A stretch of DNA of 64,000 nt, taken from contig OX030962.1 of assembly GCA_943735955.1 (NCBI GenBank), forward strand, positions 4,854,120 through 4,918,119. The letters are read 5' to 3'. Positions 24,552 through 52,829 of this stretch are shown here, one piece after another. Source of the stretch: Piscicola geometra (taxonomy: Eukaryota; Annelida; Clitellata; Hirudinida; Piscicolidae). Position numbers and translations under genes: made by a program. Numbering within the stretch: the first letter of the stretch is position 1; each line of letters begins with the position of its first letter. The notes under the pieces were generated by a model that was not told the origin of the DNA, made no database searches, and saw nothing but the letters and a program-made list of their open reading frames with translations.

Positions 24552-27221
24552 GTACTAGTAAAAATAAAGTTGAAAATAATAGTGAACAATTATTTTTTAA
24601 ACTAAATTTATTGTATGCTACTGGGTCTTTTTAAAAATGAACATTATGTGAGACAGGCTGTTTCTGAATTACACCCTTACTTTTCAATGGTTGTCTTCCC
24701 CCCTTCACCACTTCACCATCCATCTATCCCATTCACCACTCCACCATCCATCTATCACATACACCACTCCACCATCCATCTATCCCATTCACCACTCCAC
24801 CATCCATCTATCACATTCACCACTCCACCATCCATCTATCACATACACCACCATCTATTCATAAACCATCATCCTTCCATACAACATGCATTCATCCATC
24901 CATACAAAACCATCCAACCACTTCCCTCACCATCCACCCATACACATCCAACCCCTTTATCCACCAACCCCCCACCCATCCACCCCACCCATCCACTCCT
25001 CCATCCACCTCACCCATTCACTCCTCCACCCATCCCACCCATCCACTCCTCCACCCACCCCACACATCCACTCCTCCATCCATCCCACCCATCCACTTCT
25101 CCACCCACCCCACCCATCCACTCCTCCACCCATCCCACCCATCCACTCCTCCACCCACCCCACCCATCCACTCCTCCACCCATCCACTCCTCCACCCACC
25201 CCACCCATCCACTCCTCTATCCATCCCACCCACTCTTTGGTCTGCCGAAGAGGACAAGGTCTGTAGACTTGATGCTCAACTTCTGCCTGTGCACTCCACT
25301 CTTCACGCCCACCCCAGACAGGTAAGAGTGCAGGTTGGCTGCTAACCTGTGATGGTGGTTGTGGTAGTGGTGGTGTTGGTGTGGTGTGGTTGTGATGGTG
25401 GTTGTGGTGGTGATGTTGGTGTGGTGTGGTTGTGATGGTGGTGGTGTGGTTGGTGTGGTTGTGATGGTAGTGGTGGTGGTTATGGTTGTGATGGTAGTGG
25501 TGGTGGTGGTGTTGTGATGGTAGTGGTGGTGTTGGTGTGGTTGTGATGGTAGTGGTGGTGTTGTGTGGTTGTGAGGGTAGTGGTGGTGTTGTGTGGTTGT
25601 GAGGGTAGTGGTGGTGTGATGTGGTTGTCATGGTAGTGGTGGTGTTGGTGTGGTTGTGATGGTGTTAGTGTGATCATGATAGTAGTGGTGGTGGTGTGGT
25701 TGTGATGGTAGTGGTGGTGGTGTGGTTGCGGTAGGAAAGTTGTTGTGGTAGTTTGTTGATGTTAGTGGTTGTTGTTCTTGTCGTGGCTGTTGTAGTAGTT
25801 GTTGTTGTAGTGATAATAGGTCCAACTACCTTCCTTTCTCCCTTTAAGACTCCCCCCTCTAACCACCCCCTCCCTCTAACCTTCCCCCTATCTCACCTTA
25901 GAACTCCCCCCCCCCTTCTCACCTTAGAACTCCCCCCCCCCCCCCTATCTCACCTTAGAACTCCCCCCCCCCTATCTCACCTTAGAACTCCCCCTTCTCA
26001 CTTTGGGATATCCTTTCCGGTGACGTTGTGTTCATTGAAGCTCTTGATGTACTGGGGCAACTCTACGTACGTGGTCAACCAGCAAGCCACCTCTTCGAGG
26101 GTCCAGTTGTAGACTGGTTGTGAAAGTGTTGGGGAAGGTTTGTGGGTGTGGAAGTGTTGGGGAAGGTTTGTGGTTGTGAAAGGGTTGGGGAAGGTTTGTG
26201 GGTGTGGAAGTGTTGGGGAAGGTTTGTGGGTGTGGAAGTGTTGGGGAAGGTTTGTGGGTGTGCAAGTGTTGGGGAAGGTTTGTGGTTGTGCAAGTGTTGG
26301 GGAAGGTTTGTGGGTGTGCAAGTGTTGGGGAAGGTTTGTGGGTGTGGAAGTGTTGGGAAAGGTTTGTGGGTGTGGAAGTGTTGGGGAAGGTTTGTGGGTG
26401 TGGAAGGGTTGGGGAAGGTTTGTGGGTGTGGAAGTGTTGGGGAAGGTTTGTGGGTGTGCAAGTGTTGGGGAAGGTGTGTGGAAGTGTTGGGGAAGGTTTG
26501 TGGGTGTGGGGAAGTGATAGTAGTGATTTGGTGAAGAAGGGCGGGAGAGTTGATCATGATAGTTTGGTGAAAAAGTGGCTTGATGATGGGTGGTTTGGTC
26601 CATCCACCTACCTACAAACCCAATCACCCATCCAACCACCAACCCACCCACCATCACTTTTCACCCAGTACTTCCAAAGGTCTAGCACGTTAATGAGGTC
26701 GTCGTTCTGATGGTAGGTCTGCATTGAGCTCTCCCTGTTCAAGTCTTCTCTGAAGAACTGAAAGAGAATTTAACATATTTTTTACAAATTTCAAACAAAG
26801 TAAATGTGAAAATAATTTGGTTGAGTATTTAGTGTTTTTGATTGATTCTCACCTCTTCACTTTCCTCCCTGTCCAGCTCTCCATTCTTGTCATCATCGAT
26901 CAGGGAATGCAGATACGAGATCGCCTCGAAACCCACAGGATCCTCATTGCAAGAACTTTCACTTTCTGGACATACTGAATTTTAATAAAATAATTTTGTG
27001 GAGGTTTATAACTAATTCATCTGTTTCTTTTTTTATGTAATAGAGTGGGTGTTAATGTGGTAGATATGCACTTTAAATATCATTTGAATTATTTCAATGA
27101 AATAAAACCAACCTGCTTTGAAAAAATTGAGAGTTTGGCTATTCGGAGATTGGTCATTTCCAGTGCAATTAATCAACAAATATAAAAAAATAAACAAACT
27201 AGGCAAAAACTGTAATATCAT
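20059..27221 (-). CDS. STIM1: STIM: ER calcium sensor for store-operated calcium entry, 15 exons, complete
   Basis: STIM senses ER lumen calcium and gates Orai channels. Exons (minus strand) are 27221-27113, 26974-26853, 26757-26658, 26113-26002, 25346-25234, 23447-23273, 23065-22975, 22852-22769, 22588-22493, 22092-22024, 21867-21767, 21385-21255, 20917-20846, 20633-20378 and 20095-20059. They total 1,668 nt (555 residues). Domains in order are signal peptide ([19 protein letters not shown]), a two-cysteine lumenal segment, canonical EF-hand loop [12 protein letters not shown] (63-74), and hidden EF/SAM with [20 protein letters not shown]. The TM helix is at about 193-212 ([16 protein letters not shown]), then CC1, then the CAD/SOAR region ([41 protein letters not shown]). 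The tail is shorter than human STIM1 and contains a Gly/Ser/Cys repeat. Whether it is closer to STIM1 or STIM2 is not meaningful for an invertebrate. The exon 12 donor could be 21,258. Confidence 0.97.
20144..20275. repeat. (GGAT)n / GGATGGATGGGT array
   Basis: A tetranucleotide array of about 130 bp in the last STIM intron. Confidence 0.95.
20461..20590 (-). repeat. Exonic Gly/Ser/Cys-coding repeat in STIM exon 14
   Basis: Imperfect GGTGGTGGCAGTGGC-type units (minus strand) stay in frame and encode [20 protein letters not shown] and a similar continuation (about residues 474-508). Unlike the intronic arrays it lies between conserved splice sites and is flanked by non-repetitive coding sequence ([15 protein letters not shown] before, [13 protein letters not shown] after). 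Confidence 0.85.
20920..21254. other. STIM intron 12, low-complexity
   Basis: A C/T-rich and CAC/CAT-rich intron with no other feature. The mirrored GTGGTGATGATG tract sits next to the exon 13 acceptor. Confidence 0.5.
21391..21600. repeat. Poly(G) tract and GTTGTAGTAGTGG repeat
   Basis: About 17 consecutive G on the plus strand lie 5 bp from the STIM exon 12 acceptor, so the transcript has a poly(C) tract right before its AG. A GTTGTTGTAGTTGTGG imperfect array follows. Confidence 0.85.
21884..22010. repeat. GATGATGATGGTGGTGCAGGT array
   Basis: Short trinucleotide-based array between STIM exons 11 and 10. Confidence 0.85.
22104..22486. repeat. (CAT)n array, about 380 bp
   Basis: A CATCATCAT array with CATAAT, CACCAT and CTACAT interruptions in STIM intron 9. 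It ends right at the donor of exon 9 (22,493) on the transcribed strand. Confidence 0.95.
23458..23920. repeat. 29-bp G-rich minisatellite, about 16 copies
   Basis: The units are 29 bp and carry three G runs (GGGG, GGGGG, GGGG) separated by TTTCATT, A and CTTTGTT. Because 29 is not a multiple of three, it reads open in all three plus frames as similar peptides, which is a repeat artefact. It lies in STIM intron 5, 10 bp from exon 6. Confidence 0.95.
24155..24555. repeat. (CATCATCAC)n and (AAT)n arrays in STIM intron 5
   Basis: A CATCATCACC array lies at 24,160-24,255 and AT-only trinucleotide arrays at 24,420-24,555, with unique sequence between them. Confidence 0.85.
24695..25233. repeat. 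CCATCCATC / CCCATCCACTCCTCCAC minisatellites
   Basis: Two adjoining C-rich arrays. The second (from about 24,965), with 20-21 bp CCACCCATCCACTCCTCCAC units, ends at the donor of STIM exon 5 (25,234). Confidence 0.92.
25350..25810. repeat. GTTGTGATGGTAGTGGTGGT minisatellite
   Basis: A GT-rich imperfect array in STIM intron 4, next to the exon 5 acceptor. Confidence 0.9.
25850..25995. repeat. Poly(C)-CTATCTCACCTTAGAACTC array
   Basis: Four to five copies of a CTCACCTTAGAACTC unit are separated by C tracts of 8 to 13. The array abuts the STIM exon 4 donor. Confidence 0.9.
26115..26515. repeat. 28-bp GTGTTGGGGAAGGTTTGTGG minisatellite
   Basis: About 14 units of 28 bp lie in STIM intron 3 and end 2 bp from the exon 4 acceptor at 26,113. 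GGGG runs repeat on the plus strand. Confidence 0.95.
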
Positions 27222-27971
27222 TTCAATCTTCAGTGCATGAATGCGTAATTTAAATGTCTGATTTAATCAACAATTTATTTCCTGTACTCATATGAAAACG
27301 AATTAAAAGTAATGCAGGCTTTTAAAAGCAAATTCAGTTTAAAATATTTTACTCAATTTTATTTTAATATTAAGAAGCAGACCAAAAAGTCTGAAGTTTT
27401 TTTGGGAAGCTTATATGAAGAATCTCAGATATAGTATATACTACTTGTTGTTTGTAGGATATCTATGGGTCTTGTAATCTCAGTATAACACCTACAGAAG
27501 TACTGAAACGCCTGCTAATGCATGGTGCTAAGATTGCTATAAATATAAGGGCTTACCCGTTTTAAAAAACAATTGGCATTTATTTCATCATATTAACATT
27601 CAAAATTTATTTTCGTGATAATAATGCGCTATAAAAACGTCTTTTATTGATATTTGATTCTTTCTTTAAAGAACACATTTTATTCACTAGAACTAAAAGC
27701 TCATTTTTCGTTAAAATTCAATCATACTTTGAGACACCAGCAACTACGCCTTATTCTCACTAGCATCTAATGTAGCCAAAAAACATTCCCTACAGATTTC
27801 TCTTTTAGCCATTAGCCATTTACTACTATTAATTCATCCATATAAGAAGTCTGCATATCTTAAATCATTATTAGTGCAATGAAAGAACTAGAATTGAGAA
27901 TCGTATGCCTTGTTTATTGGTTTTATTAATATTTAATCCAAAGTAAATCTATCTAAAACGCTCATTCCGGT
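27222..27971. other. Intergenic DNA between STIM start and COX5B stop
   Basis: AT-rich unique sequence. It presumably contains the STIM promoter and COX5B 3' UTR. No other gene is recognised. Confidence 0.5.
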
Positions 27972-28589
27972 TCAGGCAAAGACGTATTTAGACTTGTCAA
28001 CGTCGACGATTTTAAACCAGTAGCCACACTGACACCTCTTCGGCTCGCCCCGATGCAGGTACATCCACACCACTGTCAACGAGTCGTCCTCGCCTGGGAT
28101 GGAGTAGTGGTTTTCAATCAATCAACCAATCAATCAAATGAATTTATAAAGCGCTTTTTAATTAATTCAAGAGGTGAAGGTTTTGGTAAAGAATGGAAAA
28201 AAGTTAGTATTGGAAAAAAATGGAATAACAAATTCAATGGTGGATTTTAAGAATGGAGCATATATATAATAATGAAAACTGACAAATGCATCCGATGAGT
28301 CGTTTGTTGAAGACAGAAGGAATGAGTGTGGGCTCATCTTTGGTTCCCTTGGCTCTCTTCTTCACCTTCATCTCATAAGGGTCCTGCAAGAAACAATTAT
28401 AAATAGGTGTCCATTTAAATGTCCTCTCTACACTATTAGGTTTAACTTGGAAATAATACAAAACCGATTTTACTAATACATTTTAAAGCAATGAATCTAC
28501 TTCATTTCCTGCTTGTTTGTTCAGCAGTTCCCACCGCTCAGCACCCACTGCATGTCCAAGCTCATCTGGCATTTGCAGCTCATTGGAAA
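27972..28589 (-). CDS. COX5B: Cytochrome c oxidase subunit 5B, exons 2-4; first exon not found
   Basis: COX5B is the nuclear-encoded, zinc-binding matrix-side subunit of respiratory complex IV. Exons (minus strand) are 28589-28501 (starts in phase 1), 28383-28284 and 28093-27972. They encode SNELQMPDELGHAVGAERWE, then DPYEMKVKKRAKGTKDEPTL and VFNKRLIGCIC, then EDDSLTVVWMYLHRGEPKRC. The end is QCGYWFKIVDVDKSKYVFA. The GCIC pair and the RCQCG pair supply the four zinc-site cysteines; the second pair is C-x-C. The missing part is the mitochondrial targeting peptide. An upstream exon ending in phase 1 must exist to the right of 28,589, but none was convincing. The last intron carries a reversed LINE tail. 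Confidence 0.94.
28108..28166 (-). mobile_element. LINE 3' terminus with TTGA tail in COX5B intron
   Basis: CAATCAATCAACCAATCAATC followed by the complement of an AAAGCGCTTTATAAATT end. Same family of termini as at 657, 9,118 and 11,400. Confidence 0.65.
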
Positions 28590-28899
28590 CTGCATGGGTG
28601 TGAGATTAATTTGTCTGAAAAAAAACTAAGTCTAATATTTGAAATTATATCCTTATTTTGGGTAAGTTTATAAATAAAAATCAATAAATTTTATTTCCTA
28701 TTTTATATGACCTTGCAATATAAAAACAGGAATATATCAGCTAGAAAATTTTCAATAAATTCACAATTATTGAACTATTTTAATTACCATGAAACTAAAT
28801 AGAACTCATGAATTTATTTTTAAAATTAAAATATTGTGACACTAAAGTGAAACGAGTGGATAATTGTAAAATGGCCTATTTACTGATTTTTCCTTTCAG

Positions 28900-29044
28900 A
28901 GGGTCAGCTTCTTCTTGGGCTGGTGCAGAATATAATCGAGAACTTTGTACTCCTATTAGGCCTCTAGAAAAATGTACTTTTGACGAAAGACAACGAACAA
29001 GGGCGGAGGCCATGATCGACAAAGATAGCGGAGGAAAATCTTAA
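28900..29044 (+). CDS. Possible terminal exon or small ORF, unrecognised product
   Basis: A pyrimidine-rich stretch ending TTTCAG at 28,899 precedes an open frame. It encodes GSASSWAGAEYNRELCTPIR, continues with PLEKCTFDERQRTRAEAMI, and ends DKDSGGKS before TAA. The composition looks protein-like rather than random. Alternatively the frame starts at the ATG at 28,871 as a 58-residue protein. No upstream exon, family or partner was recognised. Confidence 0.3.
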
Positions 29045-30399
29045 GGATTTTAGCTTTAAGATATTTTGTCTATGGTTGGTTTTTAAATTTATTAAAAAAA
29101 GTGTTAAAAATTTGAATATGTATTTATGAAAAATGTATGACTATTTTTTTAATTATTTTTCAAAAAATTGTCTTTTTTTCAGTTTTTTAATTTATTTGTT
29201 TAAAATTTTTCAACTTTATTAACTTGTTATCACATTTCAACCTAAAAAACCTATAAAAATTAATAAATTTGGGTTTTTAGTTCTATTGTGGTGCCCCAAC
29301 GGTCTTCAAGGCTATGGGAGATTGACTGACTGACTGACTGAACCACATCTATTTGAAGAGTGGTCGACGAAGGAAAATGAGAAATATATCAAAATAAAAT
29401 ATTCGTAAGATGCTCGCATACATATTTTTGAAATACTTTTCTATAACTAAGTCGAGAAAAAAACTTTAAACCAACTTTTTCCATATTTATTTCTTGAAAA
29501 TGTTCCATTTTATTTACACCAACATTCAGTTTATTTCACAAAATCGAGAATTTTCATCAATTTTTACAATTTTCCATTTAAAAAAAAACATCAGAAGAGT
29601 CATAGAAACAGGTGAAATGGAGGAATGATGAAAGGTAATATGGATGGATGGAAGACGTCGATGAATGCTTGAAAACAAAAAGTGTTTTCAAGCTGCGAAA
29701 TCACGCCTTGTCGGAAGAGAAAATGAATAAAACAAGATATAAATAAAGAATAAATAAAAATTGGAAAAAAAATAAATAAAAGATTTAAATTAATGCAAAA
29801 CAAAAAAGATTTAAATTAATGCAAAACAAAAAAAGATTTAAATTAATGCAAAACAAAAAAGATTTAAATGGAGAAAAAAAGGTAGAAGAGAATATTGAAA
29901 AACGTGCATTTGGAAAGCATGGGAAAGATTTAGAGAAAGAAAAAAGCTGGATGAGTGGATGTTGTCTCGAGAAGTTGCCGTGATTTAAGACGAGAGAATC
30001 AAGGTTGAGAATTGAATGGATAATTGCATATCGCATTTTATTTAATTTTGAAATACTAATTAGTTCATAGGGAAAAGTGTATGATAGAGCTTGCTTGAAA
30101 CTCACTGAACGTACATCAAAAATATACACAATTATTTAAAAATACGGGATAAAAAGAAATCTAAGCAAAAAAGCAACAATTCTTCCATCGAATCTAAGTT
30201 AATGACTAGTAATATAATTGTATATACAATGAGCCGTCACAAGGCTGGAATGTTGGTTTCCACAAAACACTTAGGCTGCCTCGTTAAATTGTTCCGTTAA
30301 AGTTTGATTAAAAATCACTTTGGAGAAGCCAAAACTACATAGATATGTATACACTTCTCGCAGCTTCACAAATTATGTACATCTCATCATTAATCAGAT
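29045..30399. other. AT-rich intergenic DNA with LINE-like end and short repeats
   Basis: At 29,285-29,345 a GTGCCCCAACGGTC...CTATGGGAGATT sequence running into (GACT)n looks like another non-LTR element 3' terminus with a different tail. About four copies of an AAGATTTAAATTAATGCAAA unit lie at 29,780-29,870. No gene is supported. Confidence 0.45.
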
Positions 30400-30855
30400 T
30401 GCCTCCCTCTTGCACCACCTCCCTCTTGCACCACCTCCCTCTTGCACAACCTCCCTCTTGCACCACCTCCCTCTTGCACCACCTCCCTCTTGCACCACCT
30501 TCCTCTTGCACCACCTCCCTCTTGCTCCACCTCCCTCTTGCACCACCTCCCTCTTGCACCACCTCCCTCTTGCACCACCTCCCTCTTGCACCACCTCCCT
30601 CTTGCACCACCTCCCTCTTGCACCACCTCCCTCTTGCACCACCTCCCTCTTGCACCACCTCCCTCTTGCACCACCTTCCTCTTGCACCACCTCCCTCTTG
30701 CACCACCTCCCTCTTGCACCACCTCCCTCTTGCACCACCTCCCTCTTGCACCACCTCCCTCTTGCTCCACCTCCCTCTTGCACCACCTCCCTCTTGCACC
30801 ACCTCCCTCTTGCACCACCTCCCTCTTGCACCACCTCCCTCTTGCACCACCTCCC
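30400..30855. repeat. 16-bp minisatellite CACCTCCCTCTTGCAC, about 28 copies
   Basis: A near-perfect array with a few CTTCCTC and GCTCCAC variants. It ends exactly at the stop codon of the coiled-coil gene, so it lies in that gene's 3' UTR on the minus strand. It has no stop in any frame and a period not divisible by three, hence several overlapping false ORFs. Confidence 0.97.
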
Positions 30856-31766
30856 TCACACCGCCTTTCCTCGCTTCAGCTTCTTCCTCACACTCAACAT
30901 GACCCTCCTGAAGGGGTTCTTGGTGCTCTTCCCTTGTCGCAACTGCACCACCACCTTTTCTGCCTGCACATCTCTCTCCACGAACGTCACTGCCTTCTTC
31001 GCCTCCCCCTCCTCCTCCTCCTCCATCTTCATCTTCTTCCTCTCCATCATCTTCTGCTCCTCCTCCTCCAGGTCTTGTTGTCTCTTCAGAATCAGTCTGG
31101 TCAGCTCGGCAAGTTCCTTATCCTTCTTTTCGATTTCTTCGCGGACTTCTGATGGAGATGATGGGAGGTTGTGTTGGCATGATGTAAGAGATGATGATGA
31201 AAGTGAAGGAGGGATGAATGGTGGAGACAAGTGATTTCCATTATGCTATTGTTTGCTGTTTGTTTGAATGCTGATAGCAGTGGGGATGAAGTGATGATGA
31301 TAGTTTGGTGAGTGATGTTAGGGGAATGAGTGATGATAGGGAGGAGATGAAAATGTATTTATCTTATCCAGAATGAATGTCTCGATGCTATTACTCAAAC
31401 ATACACGCAAGCACGCATGAAAACTTGATCTAGAAACAATTATTCACTTCTTCTATTTGGCGCCAAATATGCAAATTCACAAACATATTGTGTTTGACCG
31501 AATACATAGAGTCAGACTGAGTACGAATTATGGTTACGTCATCTTTTTCAAATAATATTATCCTGTTTCCTAAATATTAAATGAATATAAAAACAAACCA
31601 ACTTTTCAATAATAAATTAACTATTTTTAATTGTAGATGCATTTTTATCTTTCACGTAAAGGCTCATTCACCAAGCGTGGTGCATAATCAATCGTTTCTA
31701 ATTAAGCTACAGAGGCGAACAAAAATATAAAGTCTTGAAAACTTTTCAATTAACGTCAATATACAT

Positions 31767-31835
<69 letters not shown>

Positions 31836-33261
31836 AACACACACACACACACACACACACAAACCTCTGAGAGACTTGGAAGCATGTGTTTCCAAATCGA
31901 CTTTATCCCAGCATGCATTCGCTGGAAGAATGAAAAGAAAAATAATAATAATAACAGTAACTTAGTAAAAAAAAGTTTAAAAAAACAAATAATATTAAAA
32001 AGAATTTTGTTTACCTATGAAGTTGTTGGCAAGAATAGGGTAGCAGGAGGTGGCTGGAAGGTTTAATTATATATTACATAACTTATATAGCGATATACAT
32101 TTATTGTATATTCATACACAACTATTTATTAATAGGAATGTCTGGAACTCTCACCAAATCGGGTCTTAGATCTTTTGAGGTTGATCTCCTCTGAAGGAAG
32201 GCGCATGCGCATCATAAGAGTTGCAAGTTGTCACAATTTCGACAATAATTTATTCATCTTATGTTCGATAATCAATTCGGTTATAAAAGAGCATTATTTA
32301 TTCTCTATGTGTGCATTATCATTTGTTCTATGTTTGTTTGCACTCATGGTAGGCATGGCAACGTACCGAAGGAGTAGTGAGTGTGCAGGATCCTCATTGC
32401 GGTCTCAACGTCTGTGCACTTCAGTCCCCTCTCAAACCTCTCACTCCTCATTTGCGAGTTTTCTTTGTTGTGTTGGTGCTCAGTAAATGTGCCCATGTCA
32501 GTATCCTCAGGGTGGAAGGAGAGAAGAAGGTGATGGGTGGAGAGAAGAGGATGATGGGTGGATGAGACGGATGCCTGGGTGGAGGGGGGAGGTTGTGGTG
32601 GAGAGGAATTCTTGAGTTTCATCGCTTCGACCAGCCCTCTCTCGAAGGGCGTGCTGAAGTCTGTGCTGGAAACGCTGCAAGGCTTCGAGAGATTTGCTGT
32701 ATTGTCGTCTGCCAGATGCTCTGACAGGCCTGAGTGGATGCCAAAGGATCTCGTCATTCTGCCCATTGGAGCCAATCGATCTATCCCATAATCCCCTCTC
32801 TTTGTGTCTACTACTTTGTCTCTAAACATCTTCTCTTCTTGGTCAGGAGATGGAAGAAACGCTGAAAGTAAACATTTTATTTTAGAAAAATATTTTTTAG
32901 AGTTGCGTCGTACCCGATCCTAGTCCTGAGTCTTCTGAGAGAAGTGTCGTGCTTTTTTTCATGCGCTCGTCTGCGCATGTCTCAAGATCGTAATCACTCA
33001 CTGCTGAGTCTGTGGGTGTGGGAAGAGAGATGGAGAAGAGGGAAATAATGATGATGTGGATGATGATGATGATGTTTATTCAATATAAGGAGTATGAAGG
33101 GGGTGAGCAAGAGAAAGTAGTTTCAAAATATGCTCTAGAAAAAGCTGTTTCGACATTCAAACCTGCGTTAGTGACATATGTTGTAGTGAGGCGCATGCGA
33201 TTGAACTGCTGGTGGATTTAAAAGATTTGTAAGACTCACCTCGCTTTATGGTGTTCGCCAT
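30856..33261 (-). CDS. Unrecognised coiled-coil protein, 7 exons, complete model
   Basis: Exons (minus strand) are 33261-33240, 33009-32914, 32861-32367, 32190-32155, 32053-32015, 31921-31865 and 31148-30856. Every intron is phase 1, and the total is 1,038 nt (345 residues). The ATG is preceded by ACAAG and follows no other in-frame ATG. The protein is hydrophilic. Residues 27-40 are Ser/Thr/acidic with DSGLGS at 34-39. The middle (about 50-200) is low-complexity with a Pro/Ser/His stretch. Residues 249-300 form a charged heptad-like coiled coil (EVREEIEKKDKELAELTRLI). KAVTF is at 300-304 and the C-terminus is basic (RRVMLSVRKKLKRGKAV). No family was recognised, so no function is assigned. 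DSGLGS fits the beta-TrCP degron pattern and KAVTF a PP1-docking pattern, but both are short motifs. Confidence 0.75.
31771..31862. repeat. (CA)n microsatellite
   Basis: A dinucleotide array of about 90 bp that touches the donor of coiled-coil gene exon 6, so its transcript reads GTTTGTGTGTGTG. Confidence 0.97.
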
Positions 33262-34165
33262 CTTGTTTCGACTGCTGACGCAATGCAGTTGAGAAATGCA
33301 AGTGGATACGGAAATGCTACGAAGCGATCAATACAATTATCATTCCACCCTCCCTTATATATGCATCCGTGCGTCAGTATATATATATATATATGCGTGT
33401 GTGTGATTGTGCGTGAAAAAGTAAGGTATCTTTCTTGATTCACATGCTTAAGATCTCTTTGAACGCATTCCAGTGCCCTAGAAGTAAATGGCAGATTTGC
33501 ACGTTATCAGAGGCAAGTGCGCTATTTGTTCTTCAATCGAATAGTGATGTGAAAGTTTTAAGGTTTAAAAAAAGTTATTGAACAATTTGAGAGTGCTCAA
33601 TTATTTTTTATGAGTGCTAACGTGTTATCAAAGATAAAGGAAATGCTTGCTGCAAAAAGAAATGAATAGAAGGCTGTTCTGGGTCAGTGTGGTGCAGGCT
33701 TTGAAGAAGAAGAAGTTAATTAATTGGAGCTTTGAAGCTATGGGCCTTCCATAACTTGCAGTGAAAAGTTTGACATCTATAAGATACATTGCTGCAATCA
33801 ATTTGGATTGGTACAAGTCTTGATGTTTTATAAAACATCTTCTTGATTCTAACGTTTCCCACTTTGATTTATATAATATGAGGAAACACTGCTACTTTTC
33901 TCTTCACCATCTCTATCTCATGGAGTTTGGAAATTTTGTAATACTTTAAATACATTTATGAAGTTTACCATGTTTAATGTATTTACTATTTTTAGATGAA
34001 TTTTCAATGTAATTCTCATTTTCATTTAATTTTAGTTTAGCGCTAAATAGGTTTACATTTTAGAGTTATACATTATCGCTTACGGTTCCTAAAACTTATA
34101 AAATTTATAGAATAGTAGATGTTGTAAAGGTGGAAAGTAAAAATTAAAACAACGAAAAGTTAAAA
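33262..34165. promoter_or_regulatory. Divergent intergenic region between the coiled-coil gene and NUP107
   Basis: The two ATGs (33,261 minus and 34,166 plus) are 904 bp apart, head to head, so a shared or bidirectional promoter is likely. A short TATATA/GTGTGTG tract lies at 33,356-33,415. No specific promoter element was identified. Confidence 0.45.
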
Positions 34166-52143
<17,978 letters not shown>

Positions 52144-52147
52144 GTGG

Positions 52148-52490
52148 GGTAGATGGGGGTGGGGTGGGTGGGATGGTGTGGATGGAGGTGAGGTGGGTGG
52201 GATGGTGTGGATGGGGGTGGAATGGGTGGGATGGTGTGGATGGGGGTGGGGTGGGTGGGATGGTGTAGATGGGGGTGGGGTGGGTGGGATGGTGTAGATG
52301 GGGGTGGGGTGGGTGGGATGGTGTGGATGGAGGTGGGGTGGGTGGGATGGTGTAGATGGGGGTGGGGTGGGTGGGATGGTGTAGATGGGGTGTGGGGTGG
52401 GTGGGATGGTGTGGATGGAGGTGGGGTGGGTGGGATGGTGTAGATGGGGGTGGAGTGGGTGGGATGGTGTAGATGGGGGGTGATGAATGA
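52148..52490. repeat. 29-bp GGGTGGGATGGTGTAGATGG minisatellite
   Basis: About 12 G-rich units start 5 bp after the donor of exon 25. Confidence 0.95.
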
Positions 52491-52589
52491 GGAGTAAGGG
52501 GTGGGTGGATTGGTTGGAATGGTAGATGTGGTGGATGGTGGTGGTTTATCGTGAAATGAGTGATTACGGAATGGTTACTTGATTGGGTA

Positions 52590-52745
52590 GTGGAAAGGTT
52601 ATGGATGTGTAGTGGAAAGGTTATGGATGTGTAGTGGAAAGGTTATGGATGTGTAGTGGAAAGGTTATGGATGTGTAGTGGAAAGGTTATGGATGTGTAG
52701 TGGAAAGGTTATGGATGTGTAGTGGAAAGGTTATGGATGTGTAGT
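52590..52745. repeat. 20-bp minisatellite GTGGAAAGGTTATGGATGTA
   Basis: Eight nearly identical 20-bp units. Confidence 0.96.
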
Positions 52746-52829
52746 GGATGGGGGCATGTGTAGTGAATAGTGGAGTGAGTGGTAGGAATGGTGGGATGAG
52801 GGTGCATGCAACGGACAATGCATCATTAC

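Noticed and set aside
30320..31234. Plus-strand Pro/Ser/Cys-rich 304-codon ORF
   Set aside because: Its left part is the 16-bp array and its right part is antisense to the last exon of the coiled-coil gene, whose phase-consistent splice sites support the minus strand.
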